Source of the DNA: Arenicellales bacterium
GTDB lineage: Bacteria; Pseudomonadota; Gammaproteobacteria; Arenicellales; JAJDZL01
Direction of reading: 5' to 3'
Assembly (NCBI GenBank): GCA_958295885.1
Contig: OY282380.1
Span: 620,001-684,000, forward strand
DNA: 64,000 nt
Below are positions 50,606-58,009 of this stretch, in pieces. The notes under the pieces are model-generated. The model did no database searches, was not told the DNA's origin, and saw only the letters and a program-made list of their open reading frames with translations. Within the stretch, counting starts at the first letter, position 1, and every line of letters starts with the position of its first letter. The translations under genes were made by a program, and so were the position numbers.

Positions 50606-51276
50606 ACAGAATAATGGGGAAAGGCTTGCAGTCAACAGGTTCCTTGGCCGATCAGGCGTATAAGGAGCTGATCTCTCGAATCACTAAACTTGAGTACGCA
50701 CCCGGTTCGGTTCTTGGTGAAAAAACACTGATTGAAGAACTTAACATAGGTCGAACCCCCATTCGCGAAGCCCTGCAGAGACTTGCTCTTGAAGGTCTCG
50801 TCGTTCATCAGCTGAACCGTGGAATGTTCGTTGCAGAAATTACATACAAGGACGTTCAGGAAATTTACGAATTCCGAAGTTTGATTGATGGGCATGCCTG
50901 CCGCTTGGCTGCTTCGAGAGCTTCCCCGGTTCAGGCGAGCAAACTATACCAAATTCATCTTGAGCTGGTTGCTGCGACAAAGGCAAATGACATTGACCGT
51001 TACGTCCAGGCAGACCGAGATTTTTATTCCGTTCTTTCAGAAGCGTGCGGCAACTCCTTCATCGCAGAAACAATACCCAGAATCTTTAATTTGCATCTGC
51101 GATTGTGGTTCTTAATCTCCTCAAAACTTGGAAACTGGCACTCAGTTGCTGAATCGCATGAAGTGATGACTAAATCAGTAGCAGAAGCGATTAAGTTCAA
51201 GGACCCCGATCAAGCAGAATTGGCAATGAAGAGCTATATTTCCCAGCGAATTCAGGATCTTCGTCAAGAAATTTAG
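50602..51276 (+). CDS. GntR/FadR-family transcriptional regulator with FCD domain
   Basis: The 224-residue protein has a winged helix (ISRITKLEYAPGSVLGEKTLIEELNIGRTPIREALQRLALEGLV type) and an FCD ligand domain beginning EIYEFRSLIDGHACRLAA. In the domain the usual FH of DxxFH reads FY (DRDFYSVL), which could alter metal binding, while HLRLW and ESHEVM are kept. It is the likely controller of the C1 cluster, as its ATG overlaps the CobW gene. The effector is unknown. Confidence 0.85.
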   Translation: MNRIMGKGLQSTGSLADQAYKELISRITKLEYAPGSVLGEKTLIEELNIGRTPIREALQRLALEGLVVHQLNRGMFVAEITYKDVQEIYEFRSLIDGHACRLAASRASPVQASKLYQIHLELVAATKANDIDRYVQADRDFYSVLSEACGNSFIAETIPRIFNLHLRLWFLISSKLGNWHSVAESHEVMTKSVAEAIKFKDPDQAELAMKSYISQRIQDLRQEI

Positions 51277-51398
51277 CAAAACCCGCTCACGCAGCGAACG
51301 TTTCGTGTTTTCGTAAGCGATTTTTTTCAATGGCATCGTTTACATTCCTAAAATTATTCGTCACAAATCACTGTAACGCAGTTTGAAGTGGAGATTTG

Positions 51399-51836
51399 AT
51401 GCCACAAGTCACAATGGAAGAATTTAAAGAAGTTACGGATCAACATTTGCCTCTGGTCCAGCTTCTTGGTTTCACAGTCGAAAAATTGGAACAGGGCGAA
51501 TGTGCTGTACGAGCGGTTTACAAGAAGGACTTTTTGCGCCCCGGCGGCACCATATCTGGACCGATTCTGATGGCATTGGCTGACTACGCGATGTGGGGCG
51601 CCATTATGAGCAAGGCTGAACGAGTCCAAATGGCGCTCACAACCAACTTGAACATCAATTTCCTGATGCGTCCTGAGCCGGGAGATGTTGTCGCCGTCGC
51701 CAAATTAATCAAACTCGGCAAACGACTTGCGGTCGGAGTCGTCGATGTATACGGAAATTCAGACCAGGATCTGGTTGCACATGTAACATGCACCTACTCT
51801 TTGCCACCTAATCAGAAAAGGGAGATCGCCAAATGA
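51399..51836 (+). CDS. PaaI-like hotdog thioesterase
   Basis: This 145-residue single-domain hotdog protein contains LLGFTVEKLEQGECAVRAVYKKDFLRPGGTISGPILMALADYAMW and NLNINFLMRPEPGDVVAVAKLIKLGKRLAVG patterns. Such enzymes hydrolyse acyl-CoA thioesters. ATG 51399 follows GGAG and is preferred over the TTG before it. Its end overlaps the dehalogenase start by four bases, so the two products may act in one pathway on a CoA-linked or halogenated acid. Confidence 0.82.
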   Translation: MPQVTMEEFKEVTDQHLPLVQLLGFTVEKLEQGECAVRAVYKKDFLRPGGTISGPILMALADYAMWGAIMSKAERVQMALTTNLNINFLMRPEPGDVVAVAKLIKLGKRLAVGVVDVYGNSDQDLVAHVTCTYSLPPNQKREIAK

Positions 51837-52522
51837 ACGAAATGGCTTTTACGAATGTCCGAGCTTGTGTATTTGACGCTTATGGAACATTGTTTGATGT
51901 TCACTCCGCAGCTTCACAGTACAGTGCGAATCTGGGAGAACTGGAAAATCCCGTTTCCGAGCTGTGGAGATCAAAGCAGCTGCAGTACACGTGGCTGCGA
52001 AGCCTGATGGGCAAGTACGACGATTTTTGGACGGTGACGGGCGAAGCGCTTGACTATGCATTGGCTTCATACAATGTTGACGATCAAGATTTGCGCAATC
52101 AGTTGATGAACGCGTATTTGAACCTCAGCTGCTTTGATGAAATTGAAGAAGTTCTACATACTCTCAAAGAAAATGGAATTATAGTCGCAATTCTCTCCAA
52201 CGGGTCTCCCAACATGCTGGACCCTGTCGTCGAAAATTCCGGCATCGCGCAGTACGTTGACGCGAATATTTCTGTTGACGAAGCAGGGATCTTTAAACCA
52301 GCCGCTCAAGTCTACCAACTTCCCTGTGACCGTTTCGGCATCCGCCCGGAAGAAGTAAGTTTTCAGTCATCAAACTGCTGGGACGCGATCGGAGGCGCTT
52401 ACTTTGGATATCAGGTCGCCTGGTGCAATCGTTACAGCCAGCAGCTTGATCTGCTTCCAGCGAAACCAAAAGTGGAAATTAGGACACTCTTGGAACTGCT
52501 GCCTTTATTAGGGCTCAGATAA
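51833..52522 (+). CDS. L-2-haloacid dehalogenase-type HAD hydrolase
   Basis: The 229-residue protein follows the type II haloacid dehalogenase pattern. Nucleophile Asp15 is in CVFDAYGTLFD, and the line ELWRSKQLQYTWLRSLMGKYDDFW holds the cap residues. Ser122-Asn123 are in ILSNGSP, Lys155 in AGIFKPAAQVYQL, and the specific C-terminal motif SSNCWDAIGGAYFGYQVAWCNR matches the L-DEX group closely. It should convert L-2-haloacids to D-2-hydroxyacids. Its presence beside a CmuA/CmuB-like set hints at use of halogenated C1/C2 compounds. Confidence 0.85.
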   Translation: MNEMAFTNVRACVFDAYGTLFDVHSAASQYSANLGELENPVSELWRSKQLQYTWLRSLMGKYDDFWTVTGEALDYALASYNVDDQDLRNQLMNAYLNLSCFDEIEEVLHTLKENGIIVAILSNGSPNMLDPVVENSGIAQYVDANISVDEAGIFKPAAQVYQLPCDRFGIRPEEVSFQSSNCWDAIGGAYFGYQVAWCNRYSQQLDLLPAKPKVEIRTLLELLPLLGLR

Positions 52523-53413
52523 GTCAATTTAGTCAATACGCCTGACACTTAAATGTTCACTGATTGAATTTATCAAAGGAGATATTTCCGCAGGCGATGC
52601 CAAAGAGGTAGCTGATTAGGCAGTGACCTATCTCTTGAGCTCGGAATTCGCGAATTCCCTTGAACGTTCTATTTCTAATTTATCAAACTGGCAATTTGAC
52701 TGATATGGGCCACTTGGAAACGACTGACTTGTTTCAGGGACATAATGAGCGCCACCCTCTCTGGATGATAACCACTATTCAGCAGTCATGTTCTACTTTA
52801 GATTACTATGAATTTCTAACGGCGATTGAAAATGAAATCAGCGAACGCTGACATTTAACAATCATGGCCTGTGCAGTAGTAATATTAAACTTGTCCGCCC
52901 GGCAACTAACCAATCGTTGTCACGATACATTAGAACATCAGCCTATGTGCAGATTGTTTGTTCGATAGCGGCTTAACTCAATTCAACATACATGGTTCCG
53001 TATATGCAATATGTAAATCGCCCATTTAACCAGCTTGTGTGAACCTTAAAAAAAGCAGTTTAATCTTCGACTTGGGATTGCTCCCACTGCTCTTTAATAC
53101 CCATGAATTCAGGTCTCAAATCTGAAACATCCATATGTTGCAGTTTCGTACTCCAGCCGTAAAACCACATTCATTTTGAGAATGCAACGCCGCTTTGGGT
53201 GCGGCAATATTTTGTTTACCGCATTCCTACGCCGAGCGAGCAGTGTTGAGAAAGGTATGTTAAACAGATTCAGACATTTTGTTTCACACAAAAATTTCGT
53301 GGAATCTTATTCAAATTTGACCAACCTAGCAGTACAAATGGAATACTCAGCTAGGACTTGAACTGCTAGACCGAAAATTCGGTGCTATTCGAAAAAAATT
53401 TACGAAATGAATT
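52523..53413. other. Gene-poor interval with coding debris
   Basis: A frame at about 52560-52705 reads LIEFIKGDISAGDAKEVAD, then TAG, then AVTYLLSSEFANSLERSISN, which looks like a short gene killed by a nonsense codon. An overlapping frame at 52660-52851 (GHLETTDLFQGHNERHPLWMITT pattern) may be its frameshifted remainder. I do not recognise the family. The rest to 53413 shows nothing clear. Confidence 0.4.
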
Positions 53414-53554
53414 TTATTTTCTTCGGTCCGGTGGACTGATTGGGTACCTTGGCCTGGGTGGTGGCGGCGGTGGTGGTGGTTTCGGCATTCTTGAAGATCC
53501 TCTCACGCCGTCATGAATAGGTCTACGCGGTGGAGGATTTGGAACCTTTACCAT
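53414..53554 (-). CDS. Proline-rich microprotein, 46 residues
   Basis: ATG 53554 is preceded by a perfect AAGGAG with good spacing (six bases). The product is basic and proline-rich: MVKVPNPPPRRPIHDG at the start, a run of eight Pro after MPK, and PPDRRK at the end. It has no membrane segment. Poly-Pro of this length would stall ribosomes without EF-P and can bind SH3/WW-like or profilin-like partners. The function is unknown; the strong ribosome site argues that it is translated. Confidence 0.55.
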   Translation of the reverse strand: MVKVPNPPPRRPIHDGVRGSSRMPKPPPPPPPPRPRYPISPPDRRK

Positions 53555-53928
53555 ATTTTACTCCTTAAGACTTTTTTGAATTGAAATTGGCATAAACTCA
53601 GCAAATTGTCTCAATTTATTTGCAAATCTGGGTACGCTGCACCAATTTCAATTTTTCTCATAACAATACCTGCGTTTACTTACCTATTTCGCACATTTCC
53701 TTCCACAATATTGCCAAACTCATTCAGATGTTCCTTTCATTTGGATTTTTAATGTCTGAAAACAAGCCTTTAACATAGAATGCGAGAGCGTTTTAAAAAA
53801 TTCGGAATTATTCTCTGAATCACACTTCAGGACCTTCAAACCGCTCCAAGCTTGCACGATTTTCTCAGACGAAACATGTCTCTCTAGGTTCGATGTGTTG
53901 TTCTAGGATTTACTTGGACCTTGCACCC
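53555..53928. other. AT-rich intergenic interval
   Basis: No gene is visible. The left edge carries the Shine-Dalgarno and presumably the promoter of the proline-rich microprotein. Confidence 0.4.
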
Positions 53929-55140
53929 CTACGCATCCTTTTTCCTGAAAAGGACAATACGATTGCTATTAGTGCCTTTTTTGTTGTTCCCAACGCCCCA
54001 ACAGTTTGATGTTTTCGTGAAGGACTGTTGATTGATCAACACCGATTCCACATGCAGAGGCAATTCTGACGATGCAGCAATGACATTTTCTTCTAATCGA
54101 ACTTTTCCCTTACGCACCTCACCTACCTCAAAAGCTATGAGTCCTCCCACCTTAAGAATTCTGCAAAGTTCTCTTAATACATCACTGATGAATGCCTGCC
54201 AGTCTTCAACTTTTCTATGTATCGACATTTCCGGATACTCTTCATCGGAAATGAACCAGTGACGCAGCCAATTGTCCGTGCGATAGTCCACGACATTCAC
54301 GAATGGCGGTGAAGTTACTACCAGATCAACTTCGCAGTCACCAATCCGTGGAGTGGAATCTGCTGAATCTTGCAGCAACAGGCTTCTCTTTGACCGAACG
54401 CCTCCGCGTGCAAGCAATGCCTTCGATTTTTTCCAGATCAAACCCGGAACATTTTTTTCCACAGGGCTTTGTTTTCGACGAGCATTGATGATCAACTGGC
54501 GTTTCACGGTAACCGCTTGATTGGGCGGCATCGTATATACCGAAAAGAAACCTGGGGAATGACCCGTAAGCCGGTTCAGAGCAACCATACGTATCCATGA
54601 ATCGACTCGGTCTAAACCGGTGGATGACTGCTGCAGAAAATATGATCGCAGCCCCTCCAAAAGTCTGAGCGTACTAGGATGATAGAAAGCCAGCAACTCT
54701 TCGTTTTCTATATTCCCCTCTTTTCGCCAAGTAATTTCTGACAGGCGTTTCGATATTTGCCCCAATTCAGGTGTGTTCAGTCGAGGTTCCGTTAATGCAG
54801 TGCTGACAGGAGACAAATCGTTGCCATAGGGAACACGATCCAACAGTGCCGCTTCCACAGGGGTTGTTCCTCGTCCCATGAACGGGTCGTATACGATGTC
54901 CCCTCTTTTCGTGTACTTCTCAATGAAAAACCTCGGCAGCTGAGGTTTGAAACATGCTCGATAACTGATCTCGTGTATTCGATGTCCCTGTCTTTGTTTT
55001 GACGTCCAGAATTCTCCTACTTGATATAAACTGTCAGAATTCCCATGAACAGATTCATCTTCAGCTTCGTTTCTTAATTCCTCTGGGCTGTCTCCAAAAT
55101 GCAACTGAATTTCCAGTTGTTGGAGTTTTGATGCATTCAT
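53929..55140 (-). CDS. Site-specific DNA methyltransferase (amino-methylating, beta-class-like)
   Basis: The 403-residue protein has the AdoMet-binding motif VYDPFMGRGTTPVEA (about 83-97) and the catalytic motif VVTSPPFVNVVDYRTD (about 279), typical of N4-cytosine or N6-adenine methyltransferases. The N-terminal part is acidic. There is no restriction enzyme or specificity gene beside it, so it is an orphan or solitary modification enzyme. The start at 55140 is the first ATG of the frame. Confidence 0.82.
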   Translation of the reverse strand: MNASKLQQLEIQLHFGDSPEELRNEAEDESVHGNSDSLYQVGEFWTSKQRQGHRIHEISYRACFKPQLPRFFIEKYTKRGDIVYDPFMGRGTTPVEAALLDRVPYGNDLSPVSTALTEPRLNTPELGQISKRLSEITWRKEGNIENEELLAFYHPSTLRLLEGLRSYFLQQSSTGLDRVDSWIRMVALNRLTGHSPGFFSVYTMPPNQAVTVKRQLIINARRKQSPVEKNVPGLIWKKSKALLARGGVRSKRSLLLQDSADSTPRIGDCEVDLVVTSPPFVNVVDYRTDNWLRHWFISDEEYPEMSIHRKVEDWQAFISDVLRELCRILKVGGLIAFEVGEVRKGKVRLEENVIAASSELPLHVESVLINQQSFTKTSNCWGVGNNKKGTNSNRIVLFRKKDA

Positions 55141-55647
55141 AGTCTAAATTTGATTTTCCTAGTAGGCCGCTTATATGCCAACCCGTATTCAACCATTCCA
55201 AGTGTTAGTGAAGCCAATTTACTTCGTCTTCAAGTGAAGAGAAGATGATTGGAGAAACAAGTCAATTGTAGTGGATAGACGATCCAATTGATTTCGAAAT
55301 TATTTGCGAAGAAGGCAAAAGTGCATTTGGCTTCAAATGGAAAGACACGACAACGGACGTTGATCACATCTTGCAGCAACACACCAGAATTAACCCAATC
55401 GCAGAAGAAAATGTCAAATCAATGACCAACACACCACTTCTATTAACGGCGTTGGGACAAATTCAACCTGAACTTGTGGAATCTATGCTACCTTTAAACT
55501 CCATCTCGTTTACGGGCAAGAAACAGAAATCACAAACACGGCCACATCTAACAGTCTTCGAGAACTAACGACCGCAGAGTCAAAACCGATGAAATCAACC
55601 GTGCAAATTTTCACCTGGAAACCAAATGGCGCTTTTAGAATATTCAG
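55141..55647. other. Interval with an unidentified open frame
   Basis: A plus-strand frame is open at 55272-55568 (WIDDPIDFEIICEEGKSAF, then ILQQHTRINPIAEENVKS and LPLNSISFTGKKQK) but has no good start codon near its beginning, only TTG at 55371. It may be the remains of a gene divergent from the methyltransferase. I cannot name it. Confidence 0.4.
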
Positions 55648-56184
55648 CTACTGCTTTCTTGCAGCACAGCTGCTGCAGAGCAGCTCCAAAACTGGATTCT
55701 TGAGCAGTTCTGGATATTGACGCCAACTGTCGGGTGGCAAATTGCCCTCCCGCCAGATTCCAATTCCATTCGACCTGGCATATCGCTCATGTTCCCAGTA
55801 TTCATCGCTTGCCTCAACTGTAATCGCCCAACCCTCACTAACCAGCTGTTCAGCAATATCGCCATCAGACCCCAGACACTTCGCAAGCAGAGTTTCCTGG
55901 GAAGCATCTGCGGTTTCACACTGTATCGAAGAACTTTTGAGAATTTCGTTTAATCTCAGAGTTGCGGCAGCTCCGCAAGGCCATGTCGCCTCTCCTTTCA
56001 GACACTTTGCTGTTGGAACAGGTATTGCCACACCGTTCAAAATTACTTTTTTGCCATCAACTTCCAGGGCATTGCCTTGAACGATACGCACTGCTTGACC
56101 TGCACATGCAATGTTGAAAGGAACACTTGAAATAAGTGAAATTAATCCAAAAAACCCCAATAATCGAATAATATGATTAAACAT
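55648..56184 (-). CDS. Secreted thermonuclease (SNase)-like protein with altered active site
   Basis: Starting at ATG 56184 the protein has 178 residues with a signal peptide (MFNHIIRLLGFFGLISLISS). The SNase-like domain shows VRIVQGNALEVDGKKVILNGVAIP, CLKGEATWPCGAAATLRLNEIL, CLGSDGDIAEQLVSEGWAI and YARSNGIGIWREG. Where active nucleases have Arg and Asp/Glu (RLxxIDTPE) this one has ILNGVAIPVP, so nuclease activity is doubtful. A run of Cys residues may form disulfides in the periplasm. An earlier in-frame start would hide the signal peptide. Confidence 0.72.
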   Translation of the reverse strand: MFNHIIRLLGFFGLISLISSVPFNIACAGQAVRIVQGNALEVDGKKVILNGVAIPVPTAKCLKGEATWPCGAAATLRLNEILKSSSIQCETADASQETLLAKCLGSDGDIAEQLVSEGWAITVEASDEYWEHERYARSNGIGIWREGNLPPDSWRQYPELLKNPVLELLCSSCAARKQ

Positions 56185-56437
56185 CCAAAGAATACCTAAG
56201 GCGGAACGACGTCCAGATTTAAACGACAAATGATCGGCAGAAATGCAATTCAATGAAACTATAACTCTGTTAAGCCGTTCTAATTTAGACAATTAATGCA
56301 ATTTGTTTAAGATTCAAGTTATTCTATGATATTACTTTGAGACAATGAGTAACGGTAATCCAAAATTTTTGTCAGTCGTAATCTTTCGTCCGCGAGCTAT
56401 TGACTGAAAATAGAAACTTACCCATGTGGTTTATGCT

Positions 56438-57232
56438 ATGAAAAAGTATTTGAAGTATTTTATTTTTGCTCTGATTTTGCCTGGTTTCGCTGTATCGGCC
56501 GCCGACCTCGCAGAATATTTTGAGCGGTCATCTGCCGAACGGAACGTCATCGTGGATGACTCCGACTGGGACGATATTCTTTCAGCTTACATTGAAGAAG
56601 AAGACGGATTGAACTATTTCCGGTACGCAGATGTTTCCGATTCCGATCATGAAAAATTGAATCAGTACATTGCAATGCTCGAAGCGGTCGCTGTAACGCA
56701 GCTGACCGAAAGCCAGCAGTTCGCCTACTGGATCAACCTCTACAATTCCGTGACGATAAAAGTCATTCTGGATCACTATCCCGTTGACAGCATTCGCGAC
56801 ATCTCCGGTTTGCTGAGCCGCGGTCCTTGGAAGAAGAAACGGGTTTTGGTTGAAGGCATGGAACTGAGCCTAGATGACATCGAGCATGAAATTCTGCGCC
56901 CAATTTACGAGGACAACCGGATCCACTATGCGGTGAACTGTGCTTCAATTGGGTGCCCAAATTTACAGGACCAGGCATTCACATCCAACAACCTTCAAGA
57001 TTTGCTGGACCTTGCAGCAAGGCAATACGTCAATCATCCTCGAGGCGTGCTGGTTGAAGAGGGTGAGTTGATTCTGTCAAGCATTTATAAATGGTACGCG
57101 GAAGATTTCGGTGACAGTGACGAGAATGTGATTGAACATCTTCTGCAGTATGCCAATGCTGACCTCGCTGACATCTTGGCCGACTTTGAAGAAATCAGCG
57201 GCTATGAATACGACTGGGACCTGAACGAATGA
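56438..57232 (+). CDS. DUF547 domain protein, secreted
   Basis: This 264-residue protein has a signal peptide (MKKYLKYFIFALILPGFAVSAAD) and a DUF547 domain: SQQFAYWINLYNSVTIKVILDHYPVDSIRDI, IHYAVNCASIGCPNLQDQAF and LILSSIYKWYAEDFG. The family is common in proteobacteria, likely periplasmic, with a papain-like Cys/His arrangement proposed for it. Many acidic residues are present. The next gene follows by four bases, so both are one transcript. Confidence 0.88.
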   Translation: MKKYLKYFIFALILPGFAVSAADLAEYFERSSAERNVIVDDSDWDDILSAYIEEEDGLNYFRYADVSDSDHEKLNQYIAMLEAVAVTQLTESQQFAYWINLYNSVTIKVILDHYPVDSIRDISGLLSRGPWKKKRVLVEGMELSLDDIEHEILRPIYEDNRIHYAVNCASIGCPNLQDQAFTSNNLQDLLDLAARQYVNHPRGVLVEEGELILSSIYKWYAEDFGDSDENVIEHLLQYANADLADILADFEEISGYEYDWDLNE

Positions 57233-57236
57233 CGCA

Positions 57237-57944
57237 ATGCTTCACAACAGACATGTGACCGTCATCATTCCAGTTCTCAATGAACAGGAGTCTATTGGAA
57301 AAGTCATTCACGAAATTCCGAGTTTCGTAGACCAGACCGTCGTCGTTGACAACGGATCTGTTGATGACACTGTCATCCGTGCCGAAAAATCAGGAGCACA
57401 TGTGATCACTCAGCCCATAAAAGGGTATGGAATCGCATGTTCAACCGGGATCGAAGCGGCCGGCGAGACTGACATTTTGGCATTTGTCAATGGCGGCTAC
57501 AACGACTATCCTGAAGATCTGACCGACGTGATTGAACCCGTAGCGAATGAAAATAGCGATCTTTCAATAGGCTGCAGAAGAAGGTCGATTCACGAAAAAG
57601 AAGGTCGGCTCCCTCACCAGAAATGGGGTACGAAAGTAGCCTGTAGACTCATACACTGGCTTCATGGCGTCAAATTTGAGGATCTTGGACCGATGCGGTC
57701 CTTGAGCAAGGACATGTATCTGATGCTGGATATGTGTGACAGAAACTTTGGTTGGACCGCAGAGATGCAGATCAAAGCCATCCAGGTTCAAGCAAATATA
57801 TTGGAAGTTCCAGTGCGGTCCCGCAAAAGAATCGGAAAGTCTAAAATCTCTGGAACAGTTTATGGATCACTCATGGCTGGCTTCAAGATCTTTTATTGGA
57901 TTTTTCGTCTGGCGATCATTCCCCACTCAAGTTCATCTCGATGA
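57237..57944 (+). CDS. Glycosyltransferase family 2 protein with degenerate DxD motif
   Basis: The 235-residue GT-A fold protein has VTVIIPVLNEQESIGKVI, VVVDNGSVDDT, KGYGIACSTGIEAA and FEDLGPMRSLSKDMYLML, close to short GT2 enzymes of the polyprenyl-phosphate sugar type. The metal/nucleotide motif (VFLDGDGSDDP in relatives) reads AFVNGGYNDYP, so both Asp of DGD are lost. It may be inactive or use another mode of binding. It is coupled to the DUF547 gene. Confidence 0.82.
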   Translation: MLHNRHVTVIIPVLNEQESIGKVIHEIPSFVDQTVVVDNGSVDDTVIRAEKSGAHVITQPIKGYGIACSTGIEAAGETDILAFVNGGYNDYPEDLTDVIEPVANENSDLSIGCRRRSIHEKEGRLPHQKWGTKVACRLIHWLHGVKFEDLGPMRSLSKDMYLMLDMCDRNFGWTAEMQIKAIQVQANILEVPVRSRKRIGKSKISGTVYGSLMAGFKIFYWIFRLAIIPHSSSSR

Positions 57945-58009
57945 CATGCCAGTTGGAACGGCAGAATTTTTCTTCTCAGCTGCGCCAACGGAGAACTTTG
58001 ATTGAAATG

